A stretch of 64,000 nucleotides of DNA, taken from the NCBI GenBank assembly GCA_963703235.1, contig OY969802.1:620001-684000 (forward strand), read 5' to 3'. The notes under the pieces are model-generated. The model was given only the letters and a program-made list of their open reading frames with translations. It was not told the origin of the DNA and did not search any database. Shown here one piece after another: positions 25,194 through 34,650 of the stretch (its first letter is position 1; every line of letters starts with the position of its first letter). The translations under genes and the position numbers were made by a program. Source of the stretch: VRUE01 sp963703235 (GTDB lineage: Bacteria > Actinomycetota > Thermoleophilia > Solirubrobacterales > 70-9).

Positions 25194-25216
25194 CAGTGGG
25201 TGCTTACTCACCACTG
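25194..25216. other. Small inverted repeat downstream of the Tad operon
   Basis: CAGTGG and CCACTG flank 11 bases in the 236-base gap between tadC and the RTX-like gene. It may be a weak terminator or an operator. Nothing else stands out in this gap apart from the AGGGGGG ribosome site at 25379-25385. Confidence 0.25.
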
Positions 25217-25392
25217 TTACATTTTGGCAGACACTCGTCTGTACTGGATGGGGCCTTATTTGGTTTTCGTAGCTTACGTTAAGCCTCACCGCTCTCACTA
25301 AAAGTTAGGTGTACATCGCAGAAACACTGTGGTACAGATGCAACACCGCAACGTTCGGGCGGGGTAGCCCGGGCTACTAGGGGGGACAACAG

Positions 25393-27552
25393 ATGTCCAG
25401 TCAAGGTGGGGTTGGCCGCAGGGCGGCGCCAAATCGTCAGGTGTGGTTCAGGCGGCATACGAGGCTGACCGGTGGGCTGGGGGCCCTCGGTTTGCTTGGC
25501 CTGCTCGCGGTCCTGGGCAGCATGCCGATCGGCGGCGCCTTTGCGGCGTCTCCCTGCGTGGGGACCCCCACCACTAGCGCCGACGGGACGACTGTGCGTG
25601 GGAGCGCCTGCCGGGACGTGCTGGTCGTGACCTCGCCGCGCGCCCGCCAAGTCATCGGCGGCGAAGGCGATGACTTGATCTACGTCAACCCGAACGTGGA
25701 GGTGGTCGAAGGCGGAGGCGACGACGACGTCATCTACGGCGAGCTTCCGGAACCGGGCACGGCGGGCGTCGTCTACGAAGAGCTTTCTCCGCCAAGCTCG
25801 GACGACTCGCTCGCGACGGCCAGCCTCCAGGAAGTGAGCTGCGATCCGAAAACCAAAGAAGGAAAAACCTGTTACGGCGGCGACGGCAGCCAGGAACTGA
25901 TCGGCGGTTCGGGTAACGACAAGATCTTCGGCCAGCGCGGCAACGACGTGCTCAAGGGCAACGGCGGCAACGACCAGCTCCTCGGCGGCGTCGGCGACGA
26001 GCTGCCGGCCGATGGCAGCGCCGGCATCGCCGGCGGCACCGGCAACGACCTGCTCAGCGGCGGTCTCGGCACCGACAGGCTCAACGGCAACCAGGAAAGC
26101 GACCTGATCCGTGGCGACGGCACGATCGACGCGCTCTCGGACACCGGCGAAAGCGGCACCGACACGCTGAGCTTCGCCACAGCGGTCACCCCGGGCTTCC
26201 ACGGTTCCATCTCCGTGGCGAACTTCCCGGCCGACAGCGACAGCGAGGACCGCGGCGTCTACGTGCGCTTGGACGGCGTCGAAGTCTGCGCTGGGCCCGA
26301 AGGGCCGCTGGAGGCCTGCAACAACGACGCCCGCTATGGCGGTGGCAGCGACGACGTCAACGGCGGCTTCGAGAACGTGATCGGCTCGCCCTTCGCCGAC
26401 GTGATCGTCGGCTCGTCGGCCGCCAACCGGATCGACGGCGGCGGTGGCGCCGACGTCATCTACGGCAACGAAGGCGACGACCAGCTCTACGGCGGGGCGG
26501 ATGGCGACTTCATCAATGGGGACGGTGGCAACGACACCGCCTTCGGCCAGGGCGGCACCAACAACTGCGTCGTCGAGACCGCCAACGAATGCAGTGGCTC
26601 TGCCGAAAGCGTCAACCAACGCGACCGCAGCAAGATCAGCGTTGGCTACATGGTGACGAGCGCTCCCGCGAGCCTGAACTGGGTGCAGCTGTACCTGGTG
26701 GGGAGCACCGGCAAAGACGACGTTTCGATCAGCTTCGGTTTCGTCTCCTCGGTCGGGCACGTCGTCTTCACCGCCCAGGCGGGATCGGCGCAGTTCGACA
26801 CCAGCGGCAACGCGCAGTCGGCCAACTGCACCTACGAAGCGACGAAAGTCGACTGCGCCCTGCCCAAACCGACCGACGCGATCAACGTGGCCGGCATCGG
26901 CGGCAACGACAAACTCACACTCGGCATCACCGAACAGTTCTGGGAGGCCACCTCGCCGGTGCTGCTGGGCGGCGAAGGGAACGACGAGCTCTTCGCCACC
27001 GGCTTCACCGAGGACATGCTCGTCGACGGGCCGGGCAGCGGCGAAGACACCCTCTACGCCTACGGCTACGACGACGCGCTGATCAACAACGAGGGGAAAG
27101 ACAGCCTCCAGGGCGGCAACGGCAACGACCTGCTGCTTTCCGCTAGCAACTGCAACGGGGACACGCTCCAGGGCGCCGAAAGCGGGGCCGGCGACGGCAC
27201 CGCCGTCAACAGCTCCTCATGGGCGAAGCTGCCCACCGGCACCGTCGTCGCCGACCTCGAAGCTGGTACCGCGGGTGACATCTACTCGGGTGGTCCCGCC
27301 TGCAGCAGCGGGACCAAAGGGACGTTGGCGAACATCGACGACCTCGAGGGAAGCAGCGGCAACGACCTGCTCTACGGCGATTCGCTCGGGAACAACCTCC
27401 TCGGCCGCCTGGGCAAAGACGAGCTCTGGGGCCGGGACGGCGGCGACCGCCTCGAAGCCAAAGACGAAACGGCAGAGGTGGGCGGGGGCGGCGCCGGGAC
27501 CGATAGCTGCGTTCTCGACGGCAGCGACAAATTCAACAGCTGTAATCCGTAG
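25393..27552 (+). CDS. Large secreted protein with RTX-like calcium-binding repeats
   Basis: This 719-residue protein has an unusually long n-region, then a hydrophobic signal core ending at AAS (about residues 30-53). Glycine/aspartate nonapeptide-type repeats (GGSGNDKIFG, GNGGNDQLLGG, GGEGNDELF) occur in three clusters at about 90-245, 315-390 and 510-700, with linker regions between. Such repeats bind calcium and fold outside the cell. I see no catalytic domain, so a structural or adhesive role is possible. The ATG follows AGGGGGG by 7 bases. Confidence 0.8.
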   Translation: MSSQGGVGRRAAPNRQVWFRRHTRLTGGLGALGLLGLLAVLGSMPIGGAFAASPCVGTPTTSADGTTVRGSACRDVLVVTSPRARQVIGGEGDDLIYVNPNVEVVEGGGDDDVIYGELPEPGTAGVVYEELSPPSSDDSLATASLQEVSCDPKTKEGKTCYGGDGSQELIGGSGNDKIFGQRGNDVLKGNGGNDQLLGGVGDELPADGSAGIAGGTGNDLLSGGLGTDRLNGNQESDLIRGDGTIDALSDTGESGTDTLSFATAVTPGFHGSISVANFPADSDSEDRGVYVRLDGVEVCAGPEGPLEACNNDARYGGGSDDVNGGFENVIGSPFADVIVGSSAANRIDGGGGADVIYGNEGDDQLYGGADGDFINGDGGNDTAFGQGGTNNCVVETANECSGSAESVNQRDRSKISVGYMVTSAPASLNWVQLYLVGSTGKDDVSISFGFVSSVGHVVFTAQAGSAQFDTSGNAQSANCTYEATKVDCALPKPTDAINVAGIGGNDKLTLGITEQFWEATSPVLLGGEGNDELFATGFTEDMLVDGPGSGEDTLYAYGYDDALINNEGKDSLQGGNGNDLLLSASNCNGDTLQGAESGAGDGTAVNSSSWAKLPTGTVVADLEAGTAGDIYSGGPACSSGTKGTLANIDDLEGSSGNDLLYGDSLGNNLLGRLGKDELWGRDGGDRLEAKDETAEVGGGGAGTDSCVLDGSDKFNSCNP

Positions 27553-27597
27553 CAATCAAAAAATGACGGGGGAAAAATGACAGGGGAGCGAATTGAG

Positions 27598-30500
27598 ATG
27601 AAAGCATTAGTCCACAGGCCACAGAAGGCATTCACCATCGTCGGCGCTCTCCTGGCCAGCATCGCGTTTTTCTGCGCCAGCGCGACGAACGCTTCTGCCG
27701 TCACGCTGGGGCTCGCCTACAGCGGCCAGGGCTACGAGCAGAACGCCGGCGACTGGGATGCGATCCAGCACTCCGGTGCGAGTGTCTTTCGCCTGCAGAT
27801 CAATTGGGGTACGAAAAACTCGCAGGGGTGGAGTCCGTACGACAAAGCCTTCGAGCTCGCCGGACAGCGTGGCGTCACCATCCTTCCCTTCCTCTACGGA
27901 AACTCCAACGGCTCCCAGCAGTTCCCGACCGAAGGCGAATACGGCGCCTGGGCCCAGTGGACGAAAGAAGTCGTCCATCGCTACGGACACAACGGCAGCT
28001 TCTGGGAAGGTAAGTCGTACTACGAGCCCGTACAGGCTTGGGAGATCTGGAACGAGCCCAACTTCGCGGCGAACAACCCCGGAGGCTCGACCGTTCAGCC
28101 GGAAAACTACGCAAGGTTCCTGAAATCCGCGGCACAGGCGGTATGGAGCGCCCAGCTCGAAAAAAGCGCCAACGCGGTCGACGTTCTCTTCGCCGGCCTG
28201 TTCTCCGCGGGGGAAGAAAGCTCGGGCTTGATGGGGGTCAGGAAATTCCTCGAAAAAGCCGACAACGTCGCTGAAACCGGCTCTTATTTCAACCAGCTCT
28301 CCCTGCACCCGTACGCGTTCCTCGACTCGCCAGGCAAAACGCGGGTCGAAAAGGTCAAAGAGAAGATCCAGGAAGGCCGTACGGCCCTGAACGACTTCTT
28401 CAGCAGCGGCAAGCAGATCGCGATCACCGAGCTGGGCTGGGCCGCCGAGCCGTTCGAACTCGGTGTCAGCGAGACCCAGCAGGCGAGCCTGCTGACCGAC
28501 AGCTTCGACATGATCGAGAGCAACAGCGCAACGTGGAACGTCAGCTCGCTGTACTGGTACTTCTACCGCGACACCAACGGCTCCGCCTGGGCGCAGCACG
28601 CCGGGCTGCGGGCCGAAGACGGCCGCTTCCGGCCGTCCTGGCACGCCTACCAGGCTCAGACCGGCGCGCCGCCGTGGACGCCACCGTCGCCGATGATCCA
28701 GGGGGAGGACGACAACGTCCTCGGTCCGCACGTCGTCGGACAGTCGAACGGCACTATCGACGCCTTCTACCGGACGCCGAGCGGAGCGCTTGGCCACTCC
28801 TGGACGCAGGGCGGCTCCTGGGGCGAGCAGCCGATCTCGGGGACCGCGTTGCACGCCTCCTCGGTCCCGCACCCGGTCGTGCAGCCGGGCGGGGCCATCG
28901 ACGTCTTCTGGCGAACGTCGGCCGACGGCCTCGGCCATGCCTGGCTCGACTCTGCCGGCTGGCACGCCGAGACGCTGTCGGGAACGCTCGCCTCCGAGCC
29001 GCACCCGGCGGCGCAGCCCGACGGCACGATCGACGTCTTCTACAAGACCCCGAGCGGCGGACTCGGCCACAACTGGTACCAACCGGGCGGCTCCTGGTCC
29101 TCCAACACGCTGTCTGGCTCGGTGGCCTCCGATCCATATCCCGTGGCACAGGAAAGCGGCACCGTCGACGTCTTCTACCGCACCTCCAGCGGTGCTCTCG
29201 GTCACAGCTGGACGCAGGGCGGCTCCTGGAGCGAGCAGCCGATCTCGGGGACCTCTCTGCACTCCGCCTCGGTTCCGCACCCGGTCGTGCAGGAAAACGG
29301 CACGATCGACGTCTTCTGGCGCAAGCCCGACAACGGGCTCGGCCACGCCTGGATCGACGGGACCGGCTGGCACGCCAACACCCTGGCCGGATCGCTCAAC
29401 GGCGACCCGCACCCGGTCGCCCAGCCCGACGGCACGATCGACGTCTTCTTCCGCAACTGGAGCGGCGAACTCGGCCACGACTGGTATGAGCCCGGCGGCT
29501 CTTGGAACGGCAACGTGCTGACCTCGGGGCTGACCTCGGAGCCCTATCCGGTGGCTCAGACCAACGGCACGATCGACGTCTTCTGGAAAACCGTCGGCGA
29601 CGGCGTCGGCCACGCCTGGACCCAAGGCGGCTCCTGGAGCGCCAACACCGTCTCGGGGACGATGGAACCGGGCGCGGCCCCGCACGCGGTGGCGCAGCCC
29701 GACGGCACGGTCGACGTCCTCTACCGTAGCCCGAGCGGCGGCCTCGGCCACAGCTGGTATGAGGCTGGCGGCTCTTGGTCCTCCAACACCCTGTCCGGGT
29801 CCCTGGCGGCGCCGCCGGCACCGGGCAAATTCTCCACCTCGAGCAAATGGAGCACCTGGTCGACCGCCTACACGATCCAGTTCGCCGACGTCAACGGCGA
29901 CGGCAAAGAGGACATCGTCGGGCGCAACTCCTCCGGCGACGTGCAGGTCGGTCTCTCGACCGGCTCGGGCTTCGCCACCTCGACCAAATGGAGCACCTTC
30001 TCGACCGCCTACACCTTCGCGCTAGCCGACGTAAACGGCGACGGCAAAGCCGACGCGGTGGGACGCAACTCCTCCGCCGAAAGGCAGGTCGGCCTCTCGA
30101 CCGGCTCGGCATTCGCCACCCCGACCAAATGGACCACCTGGGGCAGCGAATACTCGTTCGAACTCGCCGACCCCAACGGCGACGGCAAATACGACACGGT
30201 CGGCCGCCACCCCACCACCGGAGACCTCAGGGCCGGCCTCTCGACCGGCTCTGGCTTCTCCGCCTCCACCACCTGGGCGACCTGGGGCAGCGCCTACACG
30301 ATGCACTTCGACGACACCGACGGCGACGGCGACGAGGACGTCGCCGGTAGGAACCCCTCCACCGGCGAGCTGCGGGTCGGGGTCTCAAACGGCAGCTCGG
30401 CCTTCACCGGCGCCCACCGCGGCTACTGGTCGGGCAACTACACGCTGCAGTTCGACGACGTCGACGGCGACGGCAAAGCCGACGCGGCCGGCAGGCACAC

Positions 30501-30684
30501 GAGCTCCGGCGACGTCCGGGTCGGGCTCTCCACGGGCAGCGCCTTCGGCCCCCCCGGCAGCTGGAGCTCCTGGTCGACCGCCTACTCCTTCGACCTCGCC
30601 GACGTCAACGGCGACGGCCGCAAGGACGCGGTCGGGCGCAACTCCAGCGGCGACGTGCAGGTCGGGCTCTCGGCCGCGAGCTGA
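27598..30684 (+). CDS. Secreted glycoside hydrolase with beta-propeller and FG-GAP repeats
   Basis: This 1028-residue protein has a signal peptide (about 1-35). Residues 36-350 form a TIM-barrel hydrolase of clan A type. WEIWNEPN supplies the likely acid/base Glu153, and ITELGW the likely nucleophile Glu278. Eight repeats like GTIDVFYRTPSGALGHSW (about 365-735) suggest a beta-propeller. Six FG-GAP/VCBS-like repeats with calcium-loop sequences such as DVNGDGKED (about 745-1028) finish the chain. The substrate is unknown; carbohydrate binding by the repeats is inferred. ATG 27598 has the better ribosome site (AGGGGAG); ATG 27577 is the alternative. Confidence 0.8.
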   Translation: MKALVHRPQKAFTIVGALLASIAFFCASATNASAVTLGLAYSGQGYEQNAGDWDAIQHSGASVFRLQINWGTKNSQGWSPYDKAFELAGQRGVTILPFLYGNSNGSQQFPTEGEYGAWAQWTKEVVHRYGHNGSFWEGKSYYEPVQAWEIWNEPNFAANNPGGSTVQPENYARFLKSAAQAVWSAQLEKSANAVDVLFAGLFSAGEESSGLMGVRKFLEKADNVAETGSYFNQLSLHPYAFLDSPGKTRVEKVKEKIQEGRTALNDFFSSGKQIAITELGWAAEPFELGVSETQQASLLTDSFDMIESNSATWNVSSLYWYFYRDTNGSAWAQHAGLRAEDGRFRPSWHAYQAQTGAPPWTPPSPMIQGEDDNVLGPHVVGQSNGTIDAFYRTPSGALGHSWTQGGSWGEQPISGTALHASSVPHPVVQPGGAIDVFWRTSADGLGHAWLDSAGWHAETLSGTLASEPHPAAQPDGTIDVFYKTPSGGLGHNWYQPGGSWSSNTLSGSVASDPYPVAQESGTVDVFYRTSSGALGHSWTQGGSWSEQPISGTSLHSASVPHPVVQENGTIDVFWRKPDNGLGHAWIDGTGWHANTLAGSLNGDPHPVAQPDGTIDVFFRNWSGELGHDWYEPGGSWNGNVLTSGLTSEPYPVAQTNGTIDVFWKTVGDGVGHAWTQGGSWSANTVSGTMEPGAAPHAVAQPDGTVDVLYRSPSGGLGHSWYEAGGSWSSNTLSGSLAAPPAPGKFSTSSKWSTWSTAYTIQFADVNGDGKEDIVGRNSSGDVQVGLSTGSGFATSTKWSTFSTAYTFALADVNGDGKADAVGRNSSAERQVGLSTGSAFATPTKWTTWGSEYSFELADPNGDGKYDTVGRHPTTGDLRAGLSTGSGFSASTTWATWGSAYTMHFDDTDGDGDEDVAGRNPSTGELRVGVSNGSSAFTGAHRGYWSGNYTLQFDDVDGDGKADAAGRHTSSGDVRVGLSTGSAFGPPGSWSSWSTAYSFDLADVNGDGRKDAVGRNSSGDVQVGLSAAS

Positions 30685-30707
30685 TCCAACGGAAATCCTG
30701 AACGCCT

Positions 30708-30753
30708 AAGGGGGCGACCGGCGGCTCTGCGAGCCGCCGGTCGCCCCCTTTCG
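30708..30753 (+). terminator. Strong intrinsic terminator after the glycoside hydrolase
   Basis: A perfect 20-base stem (30708-30727 with 30731-30750) with a 3-base loop TGC ends in CCCCCTTT. It separates the secreted-protein genes from the mraZ promoter region. Confidence 0.8.
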
Positions 30754-30823
30754 CATTTGGCAACGGCAGGGGCCATCCGTCGAGTGCAACGCGCCTTGCG
30801 CTTTTTGGGGGTGGGGAGGGGTT

Positions 30824-30858
30824 GTGTTGCAAAGTGGGAGAGAGTGGGCTATTGTGGC
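30824..30858 (+). promoter_or_regulatory. MraZ operator: GTGGG repeats with 10-base period
   Basis: GTGGG occurs at 30834 and 30844 and GTGG at 30854, each separated by five bases; a weaker GTGTT lies at 30824. This is the arrangement known to bind MraZ upstream of its own operon. It lies about 100 bases before mraZ and implies autoregulation of the whole cluster. I cannot place a -35/-10 pair with confidence. Confidence 0.75.
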
Positions 30859-30955
30859 CGACGAGTTGAAGCCCAAAGGACCGGGGTGGTGAGGTTCCTC
30901 CCACCTCATCACTCCGGTCCTAACTCTCTTCAGGCCGCAGAAAGGAACCCAGGGG

Positions 30956-31399
30956 ATGGCATTTCGGGGTCTCTACGAGCACAGCCTCGACTCCAAGGAC
31001 CGCCTCACCGTTCCGTCCCGGTTCCGAGCCGCGCTCTCCGATGGCGTTGTTCTCTCCAAGGGCTTCGACCCCTGCGTCTGGGTGCACACGACCGAGGAGT
31101 TCGAGCAGCTCTCCGATCGCTTCCTCGCCCCGCACAGCCCCTTCGGCGGCGATGCGCGCCAGTTGCGCCGCCGCTTTCACGGCGGCTCCTTCGACGAGAA
31201 GCTCGACTCGGCCGGGCGCATCAGGGTCCCCAAGCCCCTGATCGAGCACGCCGCCCTCAGCGGGCTGTGCGTGGTGATCGGCGCCGGCGAGTACCTGGAG
31301 ATCTGGAACGCCGAGGCCTGGGCCAAGCAGGAGGAAGAGCTGGACGCGACGGCGCCTGAAATCGCCGAGGGCCTGGCCGCGAGCGGAGCACCTGCGTGA
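30956..31399 (+). CDS. mraZ: Transcriptional regulator MraZ
   Basis: This 147-residue protein has two SpoVT-AbrB-like repeats. Each carries the MraZ DNA-binding signature: HSLDSKDRLTVPSRFR (about 9-24) and KLDSAGRIRVPK (about 82-93). It forms ring-shaped oligomers that bind GTGGG repeats; such repeats lie just upstream. ATG is preceded by AAAGGAACCCAGGGG. First gene of the division/wall cluster. Confidence 0.92.
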   Translation: MAFRGLYEHSLDSKDRLTVPSRFRAALSDGVVLSKGFDPCVWVHTTEEFEQLSDRFLAPHSPFGGDARQLRRRFHGGSFDEKLDSAGRIRVPKPLIEHAALSGLCVVIGAGEYLEIWNAEAWAKQEEELDATAPEIAEGLAASGAPA

Positions 31400-31400
31400 G

Positions 31401-32396
31401 ATGCGAGCCCTCGCCTTCGCCGAAACCGCAACCCTTGCCTATATGCCACCCGAGCACGAGCCCGTTCTCGCACCCGAGCTGACCGCGCTGCTGGCGCCCC
31501 GGCCGGGCCAGACGGCGATCGACTGCACCTTCGGGGGCGGCGGTCACGCTCGGCAGATCGCCACCGAGCTGGGGCCGGAGGGGATGCTGATCGGCATCGA
31601 CCGCGATCCCGCCGCGGAGGCCCGTTTCGAGGCCTTTGCCGCCGAAGCTCCCTGCCGCACCCGCCTTCTCTCCGTCGACTACGCGGCAGGGCTTCGCACC
31701 CTGCGCGGCGAAGGCATCCGCCCAGACATGGTCTACATGGATCTCGGGATGTCCTCGATGCAGGTCGACGCCGGCGAGCGGGGCTTCTCCTATTCCTACG
31801 ACGCGCCGCTCGACATGCGGATGGACACGCGCCAGCAGCTCACCGCCGCCGACCTGCTCAACGAGTGGCCGGAGTCGCGGATCGCCCAGGCCCTGCGCCG
31901 CTTCGGCGAGGAGCGCTACGCCGGCGGCATCGCCCGCGAGATCGTGCGCCGTCGCCCCCTGCGCACCACCTCCGAGCTGGTCGCCGCGGTCAAGGCGGGA
32001 ATGCCGACGTCGGCCCGTTTTGGCGGCGGCCACCCCGCCAAGCGGACCTTCCAGGCCGTCCGCATCGCCGTCAACGGCGAGCTGGACTCGCTCGACGACG
32101 CGCTGCCGATGGCCTGGGGAATGCTGCCGGTGGGGGGTCGCTTCGCCGGCATCTCCTTTCACTCGCTGGAGGACCGCCGCGTCAAGCAGTTCCTCGCCGA
32201 GCGCGCTCGCGGCTGCGTCTGCCCGCCGGAGCTTCCGGTCTGCGTCTGCGGCCGCGAGCCCGAGGCGGAGCTGCTGACCCGGCGCGCCGTCGCTCCCCAG
32301 CCCGAGGAGGTCGCCGCCAACCCGCGCTCGAAGTCGGCCCACCTGCGGGCCGCGGTGAAGATCGCCGCGAACGGCGTCCCCGGAGGCAAGGTCTGA
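31401..32396 (+). CDS. rsmH: 16S rRNA N4-methyltransferase RsmH
   Basis: This 331-residue SAM-dependent enzyme methylates C1402 of 16S rRNA. It shows the SAM-binding TFGGGGHARQI motif, the MDLGMSSMQVD block and the C-terminal ISFHSLEDRRVKQFL motif. Cysteines in RGCVCPPELPVCVCG form the usual Cys-rich loop. ATG 31401 begins one base after the mraZ stop; ATG 31443 also precedes the conserved HEPVL. Confidence 0.93.
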   Translation: MRALAFAETATLAYMPPEHEPVLAPELTALLAPRPGQTAIDCTFGGGGHARQIATELGPEGMLIGIDRDPAAEARFEAFAAEAPCRTRLLSVDYAAGLRTLRGEGIRPDMVYMDLGMSSMQVDAGERGFSYSYDAPLDMRMDTRQQLTAADLLNEWPESRIAQALRRFGEERYAGGIAREIVRRRPLRTTSELVAAVKAGMPTSARFGGGHPAKRTFQAVRIAVNGELDSLDDALPMAWGMLPVGGRFAGISFHSLEDRRVKQFLAERARGCVCPPELPVCVCGREPEAELLTRRAVAPQPEEVAANPRSKSAHLRAAVKIAANGVPGGKV

Positions 32397-32848
32397 TGGC
32401 CGTCGCCGCTCCCGCCCGCAAGCCGGCGCCGCTGCGGCGCTCGCCCGCTCGCCGCACCGGCGGGCAACTGGTCCCGATCGCGGTCGGGACGGCCGCCGCC
32501 GTCCGCAAGCTGCCGGACTCCGGCCTGATCGTGCGGCTGACCCAGGGCCGTGCCTGGATTGGGCTGCTCGGTGTGCTGCTGGCCGGGATCGTCGCCCTCA
32601 ACGTGATCACGCTCAGCCTCGCCGCCACGGCGGGGCAGGTCGACCAGAACATCCAGGCGCTCGACCAGGAGAACTCGGTCCTGGGCGGGCTCGCCGCGAA
32701 GAAGTCGGGCGCCGCCAGGATCCGCCACGACGCAGCATCACTCGGCCTCAGCGCGGTGGCGATCGACGACGTCGGCTACGTCGAGGCCGGCTCGGATGAC
32801 GTGACCACGGCGGCACAGCGGCTTGCTGCGGCCGGGACGGCCTACTAA
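32396..32848 (+). CDS. ftsL: FtsL/DivIC-like septum protein
   Basis: This 150-residue bitopic protein has a basic cytoplasmic N-terminus, one membrane helix (about 55-77) and a short extracytoplasmic helix likely to form a coiled coil. Sequence is weakly conserved in this family, so the call rests on topology and on position between rsmH and ftsI. It should link FtsQ-type proteins to FtsW-FtsI. The start overlaps the rsmH stop by one base. Confidence 0.75.
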   Translation: MAVAAPARKPAPLRRSPARRTGGQLVPIAVGTAAAVRKLPDSGLIVRLTQGRAWIGLLGVLLAGIVALNVITLSLAATAGQVDQNIQALDQENSVLGGLAAKKSGAARIRHDAASLGLSAVAIDDVGYVEAGSDDVTTAAQRLAAAGTAY

Positions 32849-32857
32849 GGGCGCCGT

Positions 32858-34510
32858 GTGAAGACGATCGAGCGAAGGATCGGGCTTCTCTTCGCCGGCT
32901 TCCTTCTCTGTTTCCTCGTCATCGCCGCCCGCGCCGTCTGGCTGCAGGGGGTCCAGGGCGCCCAGCTCGCGTCGGAAGCTGCCTACCAGCAGACCGAGGA
33001 GATCGAGGTGCCAGGGCTGCGCGGCAGCCTGCTCGATCGCTACGGGAACCCCCTTGCCGTCTCCGAAGACGCGGCCACCGTCTACGCGACGCCCTACCAG
33101 GTGAAGAACCCGCCGCAGGCGGCGAAGGAGCTGGCTCGCGTGCTCGAGGAGGACCCCGGCGAGATCCTCCAGAGCCTCAGCGAGGACTCCGGCTTCTCAT
33201 ATGTCGCCCACAAGGTCGACGTGCCGACCGCGGCGCGGATCGCCCGGCTGGAGCTTGCCGGCATCGGGCAGCTGCCCGACAGCAGGCGCACCTATCCGCA
33301 GGGAGAGCTGGCGGCGCAGGTCCTCGGTGCGGTGGGCGACGAAAATCAGGGCCTGACTGGGCTCGAGGCCGGCGAGGACTCTGCCCTGCACGGCACCGAT
33401 GGCGAGCGCCGCATAGTCAAGGACGCGCTTGGCGAGCCAATCCGGATGGACACCGTCACCGCGGCCAGCGACGGGGAGGACATCCGCCTCACGCTCGACC
33501 CGGCGATCCAGAAAGCGGCGGAGGGGGCGCTAGCGGAAGTCGGCGAAGCGTACGCGCCGCAGGGGGCGACGGCGATCGTCATGGACCCACGCGACTCCGA
33601 CGTGCTGGCGATGGCCAACTGGCCGCCGGTCGACCTGAGCCAGCTTTCCAGCGCCGAGCCCGAGGACCTGCTGAACCGGGCCACCGGGTTCACCTACGAG
33701 CCGGGCTCGACCTTCAAGGCCTTCACCGTGGCGGCCGCGCTGGAGGAGAAAATGGTGACCCCTGGCAGCGCCTTCACGCTGGCGCCGACGATCCAGGTCG
33801 CCGACCGCACGATCGAGGAGTCCCACGCTCGCGGGACCGCGACGATGTCGGTGGCGGAAATCCTCGCTCACTCCTCCAACGTGGGCGCGGTGACGGTCGG
33901 CCTGCAGCTGGGCAGCGAGCGATTCAGCCGCTGGATTTCCCGCTTCGGCTTCGGAGCACCGACCGGCGTCCAGTTCCCGGCCGAGGAGCAGGGGCTCGTG
34001 CCGGAGCTGGAGGACTACTCCGGTTCGACGATGGGCAACCTGCCGCTCGGCCAGGGCCTCTCGGTGACCCCGATGCAGATGATGATGGGGTACGCGGCGA
34101 TCGCCAATGGGGGCACTCTGCGGACGCCACAGCTGGTCGAGGAGGTCGACGGCGAGACGGTCGCCACGCCACGCGGTCACCGCGTGATCGGCCCCAGTGT
34201 CGCCGCCGAGGTGCGGACGATGCTGGAGGGCGTTCTCGCTCCCGGCGGCACCGCCTCGGAGGTGAGCGTTCCCGGCTACACCCTGGCCGGAAAGACCGGG
34301 ACGGCCGAGGTGGCCGAAAACGGCACCTACTCGGAGACCAAGTACGTCGCCTCGTTCATCGGCTTCGCACCGGCCCAGGATCCCCGCCTCCTCGTCGCGG
34401 TGATAGTCGACCAGCCGCAGGGCGACATCTACGGCGGCTCGGTCGCCGCCCCCGCCTTCGGCGAGATCGCCGAGTTCGCGCTTCCATATCTCGGTGTGCC
34501 GCCGGGGTAG
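32858..34510 (+). CDS. ftsI: Septal transpeptidase FtsI (PBP3 type)
   Basis: This 550-residue class B penicillin-binding protein has an N-terminal membrane anchor (about 8-30), a dimerisation/pedestal domain, then the transpeptidase with SxxK (Ser284-Lys287), SSN (339-341) and KTGTAE (from Lys479). It cross-links septal peptidoglycan with FtsW. The GTG start follows ftsL by 9 bases. No PASTA domains are present. The stop lies just before a large palindromic element. Confidence 0.93.
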   Translation: MKTIERRIGLLFAGFLLCFLVIAARAVWLQGVQGAQLASEAAYQQTEEIEVPGLRGSLLDRYGNPLAVSEDAATVYATPYQVKNPPQAAKELARVLEEDPGEILQSLSEDSGFSYVAHKVDVPTAARIARLELAGIGQLPDSRRTYPQGELAAQVLGAVGDENQGLTGLEAGEDSALHGTDGERRIVKDALGEPIRMDTVTAASDGEDIRLTLDPAIQKAAEGALAEVGEAYAPQGATAIVMDPRDSDVLAMANWPPVDLSQLSSAEPEDLLNRATGFTYEPGSTFKAFTVAAALEEKMVTPGSAFTLAPTIQVADRTIEESHARGTATMSVAEILAHSSNVGAVTVGLQLGSERFSRWISRFGFGAPTGVQFPAEEQGLVPELEDYSGSTMGNLPLGQGLSVTPMQMMMGYAAIANGGTLRTPQLVEEVDGETVATPRGHRVIGPSVAAEVRTMLEGVLAPGGTASEVSVPGYTLAGKTGTAEVAENGTYSETKYVASFIGFAPAQDPRLLVAVIVDQPQGDIYGGSVAAPAFGEIAEFALPYLGVPPG

Positions 34511-34513
34511 TGG

Positions 34514-34636
34514 GCCGGGGGTCGGGTGGCCCCCCCGCTTGCTGGGTTTTTCGCCTCGGACGCTGCGACCGTTCGAGAAAGCTTGTGGGGCGAAAAACAG
34601 GACGCCGCTTCACGGGAGGGCCACCCGACCCCCGGC
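34514..34636 (+). repeat. Palindromic repeat between ftsI and murE (family 2)
   Basis: Arms of 24 bases (34514-34537 and 34613-34636, one mismatch) enclose GCTGGGTTTTTCGCCTC and GGGGCGAAAAACAGGACGCC. These inner halves are the same as in the element inside the ECF ATPase gene at 12265-12386, although the arms differ. It fills almost the whole ftsI-murE gap and could act as a transcript hairpin. Confidence 0.75.
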
Positions 34637-34650
34637 TTACAATCGCCGCC

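Noticed and set aside
25393..30684. CRISPR-like or tandem DNA repeats
   Set aside because: The periodicity comes from coding repeats (RTX nonapeptides, propeller blades, FG-GAP loops), not from identical spaced DNA repeats.
34510..34650. Longer murE start reading through the palindromic element
   Set aside because: The extra 47 residues come from the repeat and do not resemble MurE; GTG 34651 gives the family N-terminus.
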